A stretch of 64,000 bases of DNA, from positions 496,001 to 560,000 of the forward strand of contig NZ_BDAI01000001.1 in the NCBI RefSeq assembly GCF_002091755.1, in the 5' to 3' direction. Positions 18,232 through 27,520 of this stretch are shown here, one piece after another. Position numbers and translations under genes: made by a program. Under the pieces are notes generated by a model. The model saw only the letters and a program-made list of their open reading frames with translations, had not been told where the DNA came from and made no database searches. The DNA is from Pseudomonas nitroreducens NBRC 12694 (GTDB taxonomy: Bacteria; Pseudomonadota; Gammaproteobacteria; Pseudomonadales; Pseudomonadaceae). How positions within the stretch are numbered: position 1 is the stretch's first letter; each line of letters starts with the position of its first letter.

Positions 18232-19848
18232 ATGCCCGTCATCCAATCCGAACTCGATCCTCAGGGCGAAGACTTCGCCCGCAACCGCGAGGCCATGCTG
18301 GCCGCCGTGGCGAGCTTCCGCGAGGTCGAGCAGAAGGTGCTCGACAAGGCCGCCGAGGCCAAGCCCAAGTTCGACAAGCGCGGCCAGCTGCTGCCGCGCG
18401 AACGCCTGAACCTGCTACTGGATGCCGGCGCGCCGTTCCTCGAGATCGGTTCGCTGGCCGGCTACAAGCTGCACGACGACAAGGACGGCACCCAGGCCGG
18501 CGGCGGCATCATCTCCGGCATCGGTTATATCGCCGGGGTGCGTTGCCTGGTGACCGCCAGCAACAGCGCAATCAAGGGCGGCACCATCTCCCCCACCGGG
18601 CTGAAGAAGACCCTGCGCCTGCAGCAGATCGCTTTCGAGAACAAGTTGCCGGTGGTGGCGCTGACCGAGAGCGGCGGCGCCAACCTGAACTACGCGGCGG
18701 ACATCTTCGTCGAGGGCGCACGCGGCTTCGCCAACCAGGCGCGCCTGTCGGCGGCGGGTATTCCGCAGGTCACCGTGGTGCACGGCTCGTCCACCGCCGG
18801 CGGTGCCTACCAGCCGGGGCTGTCGGACTATGTGGTGGTGGTGCGCGGCAAGGCCAAGATGTTCCTCGCCGGCCCGCCGCTGCTCAAGGCCGCCACCGGC
18901 GAAATCGCCACCGACGAGGAACTGGGCGGTGCCGAGCTGCACGCCCAGGTCGCCGGCACCGCCGAGTACCTGGCGGAGAACGACGCCGACGGCGTGCGCC
19001 TGGCACGGGAAATCCTCGCCGCGCTGCCATGGAACAACCAACTGCCAGCCCGCGCGAAACTGACGTGGGAGGAGCCGCTGTACCCGGCGCAGGAACTGCT
19101 CGGCGTGGTCCCGGCGGACGCGAAGAAGCCCTACGACGTGCGCGAGATCGTTGCGCGCATCGCCGACGGTTCGCGTTTTCTCGACTTCAAGCACTCATTC
19201 GACAGCCAGACCGTCTGCGGCCACCTTCACATCGAAGGCCACGCCTGTGGCCTGATCGGCAACAACGGCCCGATCACCCCGCAGGGTGCGGCCAAGGCGG
19301 CGCAGTTCATCCAGCTGTGCGAGCAGAGCAACACGCCGATCCTGTTCCTGCACAACACCACCGGCTTCATGGTCGGCACCGAGTCCGAACGCCTGGGCGT
19401 GATCAAGCACGGCTCGAAGATGATCCAGGCGGTGGCCAACGCCACGGTGCCCAAGCTCACGCTGGTCGTCGGCGGTTCCTACGGCGCCGGCAACTACGCC
19501 ATGTGCGGCCGCGGGCTGGACCCGCGCTTCATCTTCGCCTGGCCCAACAGCCGCACCGCCGTGATGGGCGGCGCCCAGGCCGGCAAGGTGCTGCGCATCG
19601 TCACCGAGGAAAAGCACGCCAAGGAGGGCAAGGAGCCTGACCCGAAGATGCTCGACATGCTCGAACAGATGACCGCGCAGAAACTCGACGCCCAGTCCAC
19701 CGCGCTCTACGGCACGGCGAGCCTGTGGGACGACGGGCTGATCGATCCGCGCGACACGCGGCAATTGCTCGGTTATCTGCTGGATATCTGTGCGGAAGCG
19801 GCCGTGCGACCGCTGAAGGGTAATAGTTTTGGGGTAGCGAGGTTCTGA
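18232..19848 (+). CDS. atuC: Geranyl-CoA carboxylase beta (carboxyltransferase) subunit
   Basis: 538 residues with both halves of the acyl-CoA carboxyltransferase fold: the N-half RERLNLLLDAG, ASNSAIKGGTISPTG and SGGANL segments, and the C-half LHNTTGFMVGTESER and GGSYGAGNYAMCGRGLDP. It transfers CO2 from biotin on AtuF to the gamma carbon of cis-geranyl-CoA, giving isohexenylglutaconyl-CoA. It resembles methylcrotonyl-CoA carboxylase beta; the cluster context decides for geranyl-CoA. Start ATG at 18232, 3 bp after atuB. Confidence 0.93.
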   Translation: MPVIQSELDPQGEDFARNREAMLAAVASFREVEQKVLDKAAEAKPKFDKRGQLLPRERLNLLLDAGAPFLEIGSLAGYKLHDDKDGTQAGGGIISGIGYIAGVRCLVTASNSAIKGGTISPTGLKKTLRLQQIAFENKLPVVALTESGGANLNYAADIFVEGARGFANQARLSAAGIPQVTVVHGSSTAGGAYQPGLSDYVVVVRGKAKMFLAGPPLLKAATGEIATDEELGGAELHAQVAGTAEYLAENDADGVRLAREILAALPWNNQLPARAKLTWEEPLYPAQELLGVVPADAKKPYDVREIVARIADGSRFLDFKHSFDSQTVCGHLHIEGHACGLIGNNGPITPQGAAKAAQFIQLCEQSNTPILFLHNTTGFMVGTESERLGVIKHGSKMIQAVANATVPKLTLVVGGSYGAGNYAMCGRGLDPRFIFAWPNSRTAVMGGAQAGKVLRIVTEEKHAKEGKEPDPKMLDMLEQMTAQKLDAQSTALYGTASLWDDGLIDPRDTRQLLGYLLDICAEAAVRPLKGNSFGVARF

Positions 19849-19875
19849 TCGGGAATTGGGAGAGTGGGCAGAAGA

Positions 19876-19996
19876 CCCTCTCCCCCCGCCCTCTCCCGCA
19901 AGCGGGAGAGGGAGCCAAAGCGACCCGGCGTAATGCGAACCGTCCAGCCACTCCGGACAGCCCCTCTCCCTTCAGGGAGAGGGTTGGGGAGAGGGC
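19876..19996. repeat. CCCTCTCCC-type repeat between atuC and atuD
   Basis: Two tandem hairpin units: CCCTCTCCCGCAAGCGGGAG and a second CCCTCTCCCTTCAGGGAGAG with GGTTGGGGAGAGGG. It fills most of the 190-bp gap. Related to the elements at 8349, 22147, 24195 and 27411. Confidence 0.78.
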
Positions 19997-20038
19997 CAGA
20001 GGCGGGAAACCAGACCAGGCATCAGGAGAACAACAACA

Positions 20039-21199
20039 ATGATCTTCACCCAGGAACACGAAGAACTCCGCCGCACCGTGCGCAACTTCGTCGAGCGCGA
20101 GATCAACCCTTACGTCGACGAGTGGGAAAAGGCCGGTCGCTTCCCCATCCACGAAGTCTTCAAGAAAGCTGGCGACCTGGGCCTGCTGGGCATCTCCAAG
20201 CCGGAGAAATTCGGCGGCATGGGCCTGGACTACAGCTACTCGGTGGTCGCCGCCGAGGAGTTCGGCACCATCCATTGCGGCGGCGTGCCGATGGCCCTGG
20301 GCGTGCAGACCGACATGTGCACCCCGGCCCTGGCGCGCTTCGGCTCCGATGAGCTGCGCGAGGAATTCCTCCGCCCGGCCATCGCCGGCGAGATGGTCGG
20401 CTGCATCGGCGTCTCCGAAGTGGGCGCCGGCTCCGACGTCGCCGGGCTGAAGACCACCGCGCGCAAGGATGGCGACGACTACGTCATCAACGGCAGCAAG
20501 ATGTGGATCACCAACTCGCCGTCGGCCGACTTCATCTGCCTGCTGGCCAACACCTCCGACGACAAGCCCCACGTCAACAAGTCGCTGATCATGGTGCCGA
20601 TGAAGTCCAAGGGCATCAGCATCAGCCCGCACCTGGACAAGCTCGGCATGCGCAGCTCGGAGACCGCCCAGGTGTTCTTCGACGACGTGCGCGTGCCGCA
20701 GCGCTACCGCATCGGCGCCGAGGGTTCGGGCTTCATGATGCAGATGCTGCAGTTCCAGGAGGAACGCCTGTTCGGCGCCGCCAGCGGGATCAAGGGCATG
20801 GAGTACTGCGTCAACGCCACCATCGACTACTGCAAGGAGCGCAAGACCTTCGGCCAGGCGCTGATCGACAATCAGGTCATCCACTTCCGCATGGCCGAGC
20901 TGATGACCGAGATCGAGTGCCTGCGCGCCCTCACCTACCAGGCCACCGAACAGTACATCCGCGGCAAGGACGTCACCCGCCTGGCCTCCATGGCCAAGCT
21001 CAAGGTCGGCCGGCTGTCCCGCGAGGTCACCGACGCCTGCCTGCAGTACTGGGGCGGCCAGGGCTTCATGTGGGAAAACCCGATCGCCCGCGCCTACCGC
21101 GACACCCGCCTGGTCTCCATCGGCGGCGGCGCAGACGAAATCATGCTGGGCATCATCTGCAAGCTGATGGGCACCCTGCCGGGCAAGAAGAAGGGCTAA
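20039..21199 (+). CDS. atuD: Citronellyl-CoA dehydrogenase (acyl-CoA dehydrogenase)
   Basis: 386 residues, full-length acyl-CoA dehydrogenase. Visible: the N-terminal helical domain (MIFTQEHEELRRTVRNFV), the FAD/substrate signature (CIGVSEVGAGSDVAGLKTTA and MWITNSPSADF), and the C-terminal helical domain with QYWGGQGFMWENPIARAYRD. It oxidises citronellyl-CoA to geranyl-CoA and passes electrons to ETF, encoded at 36.6-38.3 kb in this window. The AGGAG site just upstream of ATG 20039 supports this start. Confidence 0.92.
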   Translation: MIFTQEHEELRRTVRNFVEREINPYVDEWEKAGRFPIHEVFKKAGDLGLLGISKPEKFGGMGLDYSYSVVAAEEFGTIHCGGVPMALGVQTDMCTPALARFGSDELREEFLRPAIAGEMVGCIGVSEVGAGSDVAGLKTTARKDGDDYVINGSKMWITNSPSADFICLLANTSDDKPHVNKSLIMVPMKSKGISISPHLDKLGMRSSETAQVFFDDVRVPQRYRIGAEGSGFMMQMLQFQEERLFGAASGIKGMEYCVNATIDYCKERKTFGQALIDNQVIHFRMAELMTEIECLRALTYQATEQYIRGKDVTRLASMAKLKVGRLSREVTDACLQYWGGQGFMWENPIARAYRDTRLVSIGGGADEIMLGIICKLMGTLPGKKKG

Positions 21200-21214
21200 G
21201 GGCCTGGGCCCTTT

Positions 21215-21293
21215 GTAGGAGCGAGCTTGCTGGCGAACGCTGTTTCGCTTGGCACCCCGGTGCCATGCGGTTCGCGAGCAAGCTCGCTCCTAC
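21215..21293. repeat. GTAGGAGC REP pair between atuD and atuE
   Basis: Two inverted arms: 21215-21238 (GTAGGAGCGAGCTTGCTGGC...) and 21270-21293 (...GCGAGCAAGCTCGCTCCTAC), separated by 31 bp that contain a small hairpin (GGCACCCCGGTGCC). Typical Pseudomonas REP doublet. Confidence 0.85.
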
Positions 21294-21325
21294 GAAAAGA
21301 CGACGAATCAACGAGGAATTGCGGC

Positions 21326-22123
21326 ATGAGTGAACTGCCGAACTGCGAAACCCTCCTGCTGGAACGTGAAGGCGGCGTACTGCACGTCACCCTCAATCGC
21401 CCGGACAGCCGCAACGCCATGAGCCTGGCGATGGTCGGCGAACTGCGTGCCGTGCTCGCCGCCGTGCGCGACGACCGCGCCGTGCGCGCCATTGTCCTGC
21501 GCGGCGCCGGCGGGCACTTCTGCGCCGGCGGCGACATCAAGGACATGGCCAGCGCCCGTGCCACCGGTCCCGATGCCTATGCCGCGCTGAACCGCGCCTT
21601 CGGCGGCCTGCTGGAAGAAGCCCAGGCACAGCCGCAGGTGCTGGTCGCCGCGCTGGAAGGTGCGGTGCTCGGCGGTGGCTTCGGCCTGGCCTGCGTCTCG
21701 GACATCGCCATCGCGGCGGCCGACGCGCAGTTCGGCCTGCCGGAAACCAGCCTCGGCATCCTGCCGGCGCAGATCGCGCCCTTCGTGGTGAAACGCATCG
21801 GCCTGACCCAGGCCCGCCGCCTGGCCTTGACTGCCGCGCGCTTCGATGGCCGTGAGGCGCTGCGCCTCGGGCTCGTGCATCACTGCGCCGACAACGCTGA
21901 AAACCTCGGCGAGCAACTGGCGGAAACCCTTGACCAGGTCCGTCGCTGCGCGCCGGGCGCCAATGCCGCCACCAAGGCACTGCTGTTGGCCACCGAGACC
22001 GAAGCCCTCGGCCCGTTGCTGGACGGCGCTGCCCGCCAGTTCGCCGACGCGGTGACCGGCGCGGAAGGCGCCGAAGGCACCATGGCCTTCGTGCAGAAAC
22101 GCAAACCGAACTGGGCGCAGTGA
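21326..22123 (+). CDS. atuE: Isohexenylglutaconyl-CoA hydratase (enoyl-CoA hydratase family)
   Basis: 265 residues, crotonase fold. The oxyanion-hole motifs are HFCAGGDIKDM (about residue 65) and the conserved EGAVLGGGFGLACVSDIAIA (residues about 110-130); LPETSLGILP follows. It hydrates isohexenylglutaconyl-CoA to 3-hydroxy-3-isohexenylglutaryl-CoA. ATG at 21326 has GAGGA at suitable distance; the frame upstream runs into the REP doublet and is not coding. Confidence 0.92.
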   Translation: MSELPNCETLLLEREGGVLHVTLNRPDSRNAMSLAMVGELRAVLAAVRDDRAVRAIVLRGAGGHFCAGGDIKDMASARATGPDAYAALNRAFGGLLEEAQAQPQVLVAALEGAVLGGGFGLACVSDIAIAAADAQFGLPETSLGILPAQIAPFVVKRIGLTQARRLALTAARFDGREALRLGLVHHCADNAENLGEQLAETLDQVRRCAPGANAATKALLLATETEALGPLLDGAARQFADAVTGAEGAEGTMAFVQKRKPNWAQ

Positions 22124-22146
22124 CCCAACGCGCGCACCGAACAACC

Positions 22147-22180
22147 CCCTCTCCCTTCAGGGAGAGGGCTGGGGAGAGGG
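22147..22180. repeat. CCCTCTCCC-type repeat between atuE and atuF
   Basis: CCCTCTCCCT / AGGGAGAGGG hairpin (22147-22168) followed by CTGGGGAGAGGG. It occupies about half of the 68-bp gap and ends 12 bp before the atuF start, close to the ribosome-binding region. Confidence 0.78.
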
Positions 22181-22191
22181 AAACAGCCAGC

Positions 22192-24183
22192 ATGCCCAGC
22201 TTCGACAAGATCCTGATTGCCAACCGCGGCGAGATCGCCTGCCGGGTGATCCGCACCGCCCACGACCTGGGCTATCGCACCGTGGCCGTGTACAGCGAGG
22301 CCGACGCCGACGCCCGCCACGTGCAACTGGCCGACGAGGCCGTGTGCATCGGCCCGGCGCCGGTCGGCCAGTCCTACCTGAAAGCCGAGGCGATCCTCGA
22401 CGCCGCGAAACGCACCGGCGCCGGCGCCGTCCACCCCGGCTACGGCTTCCTCTCGGAGAACGCCGACTTCGCCCGCGCCTGCGAGGCTGCCGGCATCGTC
22501 TTCATCGGCCCCGGCGTGGAAGCCATCCACCTGATGGGCAGCAAGCGCCTGTCGAAGATCGCCATGCTCGAAGCCGGTGTGCCCTGCATTCCCGGCTACG
22601 AAGGTGCCGATCAGGACGACGCCACGCTCAGCCGCGAGGCCGAGCGCATCGGCTACCCGCTGATGATCAAGGCCAGTGCCGGCGGCGGCGGGCGCGGCAT
22701 GCGCCTGGTGACGCGCAGCGAGGACCTCGCCGAACAGCTGCGCACGGCGCGCTCGGAAGCGCAGAACGCCTTCGGCAGCGGCGAGCTGATCCTGGAGAAA
22801 GCCGTGGTGCAACCGCGGCACGTGGAAATCCAGGTATTCGGCGACAGCCACGGCCATATCGTCTATCTCGGCGAGCGCGACTGCTCGGTGCAGCGCCGCC
22901 ACCAGAAGGTCATCGAGGAAGCGCCCTGCCCGGTGCTGACCGAGGACCTGCGCGCCGCCATGGGCAGCGCTGCGGTGAAGGCCGCCGCCTCCGTGAACTA
23001 CCTGGGCGCCGGCACCGTGGAGTTCCTGCTGGATGCCAGCGGCGCCTTCTACTTCCTGGAAATGAACACCCGCCTGCAGGTGGAGCACCCGGTCACCGAA
23101 CTGATCACCGGCCAGGACCTGGTGGCCTGGCAGATTCGCATCGCCGAGGGCCATCCGCTGCCGCTGACCCAGGAGCAGATCCAGCTCAAGGGCCATGCCA
23201 TCGAGGTGCGCCTGTACGCTGAGGATGCTGGCAACGGTTTCCTCCCGCAGACCGGCCAGGTGCTGCGCTGGACGCCGCCGCAGCTGGACGGCATCCGCAT
23301 CGATCACGGCCTGCGCGAAGGCCAGCCGGTGACGCCCTTCTATGATCCGATGCTGGCCAAGGTCATCGCCTACGGCGCCACCCGCGAGGAAGCCCGGCGC
23401 AAGCTGGTGCGCGCCGTGGAGGACTGTGTGCTGCTGGGCGTGACCGGAAACCAGCGCTTCCTCGCCAACCTGCTCAAGCACCCGGAGTTCGCCGCCGGCA
23501 AGGCCACCACGGCGTTCATCGGCGAACAGTTCGCCGGCGACCCGAGCTTGGCCCCGCGCCAGCCGCAACCTCTGGAACTGGCCTGCGCCGCCGCCCTGCT
23601 CTACCAGGCTTCGGCCAGCGACCGAGCGCACCAGCCTGGGCTGTCCGGTTGGCGTAGCGCGGGCAGCGCGCCCTGGCGTTTTGCGCTCAAGCATGGCGAG
23701 GAGAAATTCGCCGTCGAACTGGAAGTCCGCGAACACGGCACCCAGCCGACGCTGCTGGCCCGCATCGGTGAGTCCGCCATCAAGCTGCGCCTGCTCGGCG
23801 AGGAGAACGGTGACGCGATCATCGAAGCCGACGGCGTTCGTCGCCGCCTGCCCTTCCACCTCGACGGCGCGCGCCTCTGGCTGTACGGCACGGACGGCAA
23901 CCTGGAACTGCTGGACGTCACCCACGAGCCCGTCAGCGCGGCTGGCGGCGCAGGCTCCGGCACGGTGAAGGCACCGATGGATGGCGCCATCGTCGACGTG
24001 CTGGTGAGCGAAGGTACGCGGGTCAGCAAGGGCCAGCTGCTGCTGGTACTGGAAGCGATGAAGATGGAGCACCCGCTCAAGGCCGGCGTCGACGGCGTGA
24101 TCCGCCGCGTGCAGGTATCCAAGGGCGAGCAGGTGAAATCGCGGCAGTTGCTGGTGGAGGTCGAGGCGCTGGAGTCAGTCTGA
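22192..24183 (+). CDS. atuF: Geranyl-CoA carboxylase alpha (biotin carboxylase/BCCP) subunit
   Basis: 663 residues. Order: biotin carboxylase N-domain (ILIANRGEIACRVIRTAHDLG), ATP-grasp (KASAGGGGRGMR; FLEMNTRLQVEHPVTE), biotin carboxylase C-domain, a poorly conserved linker, and a C-terminal biotinyl domain with LVLEAMKMEHP, biotin on Lys624. It carboxylates its own biotin with ATP and bicarbonate and works with AtuC. Start ATG 22192 (MPSFDKILIA). Confidence 0.94.
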   Translation: MPSFDKILIANRGEIACRVIRTAHDLGYRTVAVYSEADADARHVQLADEAVCIGPAPVGQSYLKAEAILDAAKRTGAGAVHPGYGFLSENADFARACEAAGIVFIGPGVEAIHLMGSKRLSKIAMLEAGVPCIPGYEGADQDDATLSREAERIGYPLMIKASAGGGGRGMRLVTRSEDLAEQLRTARSEAQNAFGSGELILEKAVVQPRHVEIQVFGDSHGHIVYLGERDCSVQRRHQKVIEEAPCPVLTEDLRAAMGSAAVKAAASVNYLGAGTVEFLLDASGAFYFLEMNTRLQVEHPVTELITGQDLVAWQIRIAEGHPLPLTQEQIQLKGHAIEVRLYAEDAGNGFLPQTGQVLRWTPPQLDGIRIDHGLREGQPVTPFYDPMLAKVIAYGATREEARRKLVRAVEDCVLLGVTGNQRFLANLLKHPEFAAGKATTAFIGEQFAGDPSLAPRQPQPLELACAAALLYQASASDRAHQPGLSGWRSAGSAPWRFALKHGEEKFAVELEVREHGTQPTLLARIGESAIKLRLLGEENGDAIIEADGVRRRLPFHLDGARLWLYGTDGNLELLDVTHEPVSAAGGAGSGTVKAPMDGAIVDVLVSEGTRVSKGQLLLVLEAMKMEHPLKAGVDGVIRRVQVSKGEQVKSRQLLVEVEALESV

Positions 24184-24194
24184 ATCTCCTTTCG

Positions 24195-24325
24195 CCTCAC
24201 CCCAGCCCTCTCCCCCAGGAGAGGGCAGTTCGGAGCGGAAGGGGGACACCGCATTCATCCTCGCAGCAGACAGTCCCCGCTCCCTCTGGAGCGGGGCGCG
24301 CAGCCAGGGTTGGGGCGAGGTCAGG
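24195..24325. repeat. CCCTCTCCC-type repeat between atuF and atuG
   Basis: Degenerate copy: CACCCCAGCCCTCTCCCCCA ... GAGAGGGCAG, then CGCTCCCTCTGGAGCGGGGC and GCAGCCAGGGTTGGGGCGAG. Longest member of the family in the operon. Confidence 0.7.
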
Positions 24326-24358
24326 TCCAAACGCACCGAATACCAGGAAGCACTTTTC

Positions 24359-24381
24359 GTAGGAGCGGATTCATCCGCGAT
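24359..24381. repeat. Single GTAGGAGC-type REP before atuG
   Basis: GTAGGAGCGGATTCATCCGC followed by GAT: a REP arm with an internal GCGGAT/ATCCGC stem, 38 bp before the atuG start. It abuts the CCCTCTCCC element upstream. Confidence 0.7.
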
Positions 24382-24418
24382 GCCGTCCGACAAAGACAAC
24401 AAGAACACGGAGCACCCC

Positions 24419-25240
24419 ATGTCCCTCAAAGGCAAAACCCTCTTCATCACCGGCGCCAGCCGCGGCATCGGCCGTGAAATCGCCCTGCGCGCCGCACGCG
24501 ATGGCGCCAACATCGTCATCGCCGCCAAGAGCGCCGAGCCCCACCCGAAACTCGAAGGCACCATCTTCAGCGTGGCCGAGGAGGTCGAAGCTGCCGGCGG
24601 CAAAGCCCTCGCGCTGCAACTGGACGTGCGCGACGAAAACGCCGTGCGCGAGGCCATGGCCCGCGCCGCCGAGCACTTCGGCGGCATCGACGCGGTGGTG
24701 AACAACGCCGGCGCCATCAAGCTGGTGGGCGTGGAACGCCTGGAACCCAAGCGCTTCGACCTGATGTACCAGATCAACACCCGCGCCGTGATGGTCTGCA
24801 GCCAGGCCGCGCTGCCCTACCTGAAGCAGAGCAAGGGCCACATCCTCAGCCTGTCGCCACCGATCAACCTGGCCGGCAAGTGGTTCGCCCAGCACGGCCC
24901 CTACACTGTCACCAAGTACGGCATGAGCATGCTCACCCTGGGGATGCACGAGGAGTTCAAGAAGTACGGCATCAGCGTCAACGCGCTGTGGCCGAAAACC
25001 ATGATCGCCACCGCCGCCATCGAGTTCGAGCTGGGCAGCCGCGACGCCTTCAAGCGTGCGCGCACTCCCGCGATCATGGCGGACGCCGCCTACGCCATCC
25101 TCTCCAGCAGCGAGCGCAGCATCAGCGGTCGGCTGCTGATCGACGAGGACATCCTGCGCGAACAGGGCCAGAGCGACTTCGAGCAGTACCGTTTCGACCC
25201 GAACGGCGGCAGCCTGGTGCCCGATCTGTTCCTCGATTGA
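24419..25240 (+). CDS. atuG: Short-chain dehydrogenase AtuG (HSDL2-like)
   Basis: 273 residues. Cofactor loop TGASRGIG (about residues 11-18), NNAG, and the classical YTVTK (Tyr-x3-Lys) are all present, unlike AtuB. The sequence resembles the dehydrogenase part of hydroxysteroid dehydrogenase-like 2 proteins (SPPINLAGKWFAQHGPYTVT), without the SCP2 domain. Likely oxidises an alcohol or hydroxyacyl intermediate of citronellol/geraniol breakdown; the exact step is not established. ATG 24419 chosen over an ATG 39 bp upstream that lies in the REP region. Confidence 0.88.
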   Translation: MSLKGKTLFITGASRGIGREIALRAARDGANIVIAAKSAEPHPKLEGTIFSVAEEVEAAGGKALALQLDVRDENAVREAMARAAEHFGGIDAVVNNAGAIKLVGVERLEPKRFDLMYQINTRAVMVCSQAALPYLKQSKGHILSLSPPINLAGKWFAQHGPYTVTKYGMSMLTLGMHEEFKKYGISVNALWPKTMIATAAIEFELGSRDAFKRARTPAIMADAAYAILSSSERSISGRLLIDEDILREQGQSDFEQYRFDPNGGSLVPDLFLD

Positions 25241-25564
25241 TGGATCCCATCGTGGCCGGCGGCGGATAACTCCAAGCGATTATCCGCCCTGCATCCTGGC
25301 TTGCCGCAGGGGCGCATGACGCAGCACGAGTCATGCGCCAGGCACTCATCCTCCGGCCTTGGCCCGCGTCCTTTACCAATCGACACAATCCCGTCCTGGC
25401 CCTCTGGCCATCCGCTCCTAGACTGCGATGAACGCAACCCGGCCGGTTTGCCGATCTGCCCGGCCAGGCACGCACCTGGGCCATAGTCTCCCGACAGGCA
25501 GCGCCCTAGAGTCGCGCTTGAGCGTCTGCACGCCAGACAACAATGACAATAAGGGCACGCGTCA
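25241..25564. other. 324-bp atuG-atuH gap with two hairpins
   Basis: No credible gene. Hairpin 1: GGCGGATAA (25261-25269) / TTATCCGCC (25280-25288). Hairpin 2: GGCGCATGAC (25311-25320) / GTCATGCGCC (25330-25339), perfect 10-bp stem. Neither has a T run. The length suggests that atuH has its own promoter, but I cannot point to a convincing one. Confidence 0.65.
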
Positions 25565-27382
25565 ATGAGCCACGCCGATATCATCACCCCGACCCGCTTC
25601 CTCGCCCACCTGCCGGCCACACTCGGCCGCGTGCCGCGCATGCTCCGCGGGCTCTACTACACCGGCATCCGCAACCGCGAGAAGAACCTGTCCCTGGGCT
25701 GGGCCCTGGAGCGCGCCGCGCGCCTCTATCCGGACAGCCCGGCGCTGATCGACGAACGCCGGCGCCTGTCCTACGCCTTGTTCAACGGCTGGGCCAACCG
25801 CCTGGCGCGGGCCTTCCAGGCCGAAGGCGTGCAACACGGCAGCGTGGTGGCGGTGATGCTGGAGAATCGCGCCGAGTTGATGGTGGTGCTCGCCGCCCTG
25901 GCCAAGCTCGGTGCCATCGGCGCGCTGGTGAACACTACCCAGCGCGGCCAGGTACTCAGCCACAGCCTCAACCTGGTCAAGCCCAGCCATTTCGTGGTCG
26001 GCGAAGAGTTGCGCGAAGCCTTCGAGGACGTCCGCCCGGCCCTGGAGAACAGCGGCGGCCGCTGCTACTGGATCGCCGATGGCGATGAAGCGGCACAAGC
26101 GCCCGCGGGCTGGCACAGCCTGATGCGCCTGGCGCAGGAACAGGACTCGAACAACCTCGCCGACACCGCCAAGGTGCGCCTGAAGGACGCCTGCTTCTAC
26201 ATCTACACCTCCGGTACCACCGGCCTGCCCAAAGCCTCGATAATGAGCCACGGCAAGTGGATCAAGGCCTACGGCGGCTTCGGCCATTCGGGCCTGGCGC
26301 TGACCAACAGCGACGTGCTTTACCTGACCCTGCCCTGCTACCACAACAATGCCGTGACCGTGTGCTGGAGCGCCGTGCTGGCCGGCGGCGCGGCGATCGC
26401 CCTGCGCCGCAAGTTTTCCGCCAGCTCGTTCTGGAAAGACGTCCAGACCTACCAGGCCACCTGCTTCGGCTACATCGGCGAACTCTGTCGCTACCTGCTC
26501 AACCAGCCCGAGTGCGCCGAAGAGCGCGGCAATACCTTGACCTGCATGATCGGCAATGGCCTGCGCCCCTCGATCTGGAACGAGTTCAAGGAGCGCTTCG
26601 GCATCGAGCGGATCACCGAATTCTATGCCTCCAGCGAAGGCAATATCGGCTTCACCAATGTGTTCAACTTCGACAATACGGTGGGATTCTCCCCAGCAAC
26701 TTACGCCATCGTCCGCTATGACCTGGAAAACGACCAGCCGGTACGGGGCGCCAAGGGGTTCATGAAAAAGGTCGACAAGGGCGAAGCCGGCCTGCTGATC
26801 AGTGAGATCAGCGACAAGTGGCCGTTCGATGGCTACACCGACCCGGCCAAGAGCGAGGCGGTGATCTACCGCAACGTGTTCAAGGAAGGCGATACCTGGT
26901 TCAACACCGGCGATCTGATGCGCGACATCGGCTTCAAGCACACCCAGTTCGTCGATCGCCTGGGCGACACCTTCCGCTGGAAGGGCGAGAACGTCTCCAC
27001 CACCGAGGTGGAAAACGCCCTGGGGGCATTCCCCGGCGTGGAAGACGCGGTGGTCTACGGCGTGGAGATTCCCGGCACCAACGGCCGCTGCGGCATGGCT
27101 GCACTGCGCCTCGCCGACGGCGTCAGCCTGGATACGACAGAGCTGGCGGCCCACCTGGACCGCGAGCTGCCGGCTTATGCCGTGCCGCTGTTCCTGCGCC
27201 TGCTGGCCCAGGTAGAGACCACCGGGACCTTCAAATACAAGAAGACCGACCTCAAGCGCAACGCCTACGACCCCTCAGCCGTAACCGAGGCACTGTTCGT
27301 GCGGCTACCAGGGGAGACAGCCTATCGAGCGCTGGATGGCGCGCTGTTCGAAGCGATTCGCGGCGGCGCTCACCGTTTCTAA
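25565..27382 (+). CDS. atuH: Acyl-CoA synthetase (FATP/very-long-chain type)
   Basis: 605 residues, ANL superfamily. The AMP-binding signature is YIYTSGTTGLPKASIMSH (about residue 215); FYASSEGNIGF and the hinge region TGDLMRDIGFKHTQFVDRLGD are also present, as in the FATP/Faa1-like transporter-synthetases. It probably activates citronellate/geranylate to CoA esters in the atu pathway, and could also act on long-chain fatty acids. ATG 25565 at the 3' end of a large gap. Last gene on the plus strand in the cluster. Confidence 0.88.
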   Translation: MSHADIITPTRFLAHLPATLGRVPRMLRGLYYTGIRNREKNLSLGWALERAARLYPDSPALIDERRRLSYALFNGWANRLARAFQAEGVQHGSVVAVMLENRAELMVVLAALAKLGAIGALVNTTQRGQVLSHSLNLVKPSHFVVGEELREAFEDVRPALENSGGRCYWIADGDEAAQAPAGWHSLMRLAQEQDSNNLADTAKVRLKDACFYIYTSGTTGLPKASIMSHGKWIKAYGGFGHSGLALTNSDVLYLTLPCYHNNAVTVCWSAVLAGGAAIALRRKFSASSFWKDVQTYQATCFGYIGELCRYLLNQPECAEERGNTLTCMIGNGLRPSIWNEFKERFGIERITEFYASSEGNIGFTNVFNFDNTVGFSPATYAIVRYDLENDQPVRGAKGFMKKVDKGEAGLLISEISDKWPFDGYTDPAKSEAVIYRNVFKEGDTWFNTGDLMRDIGFKHTQFVDRLGDTFRWKGENVSTTEVENALGAFPGVEDAVVYGVEIPGTNGRCGMAALRLADGVSLDTTELAAHLDRELPAYAVPLFLRLLAQVETTGTFKYKKTDLKRNAYDPSAVTEALFVRLPGETAYRALDGALFEAIRGGAHRF

Positions 27383-27410
27383 GGGCCACCATAACGAACT
27401 GCTTCGCGAA

Positions 27411-27462
27411 GTCTCCCCTCTCTCCCGTCCTGGCTGTGCGCCCCGTTCGGAAGGGAGAGGGC
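27411..27462. repeat. CCCTCTCCC-type repeat after atuH
   Basis: TCCCCTCTCTCCC ... GTTCGGAAGGGAGAGGGC with the family's internal CTGGCTGTGCGCCCC segment. Lies between the convergent atuH and lipoprotein genes. Confidence 0.7.
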
Positions 27463-27520
27463 AAAACGCAGGCACGGCATCGCACAAGAAAACAGTCGGT
27501 CCTGGAGGGAAATCGAGCGA

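Noticed and set aside
21880..24072. Antisense open frame of 730 codons over atuF
   Set aside because: Composition artefact of high-GC codon use; the sense frame has every biotin carboxylase and biotinyl motif.
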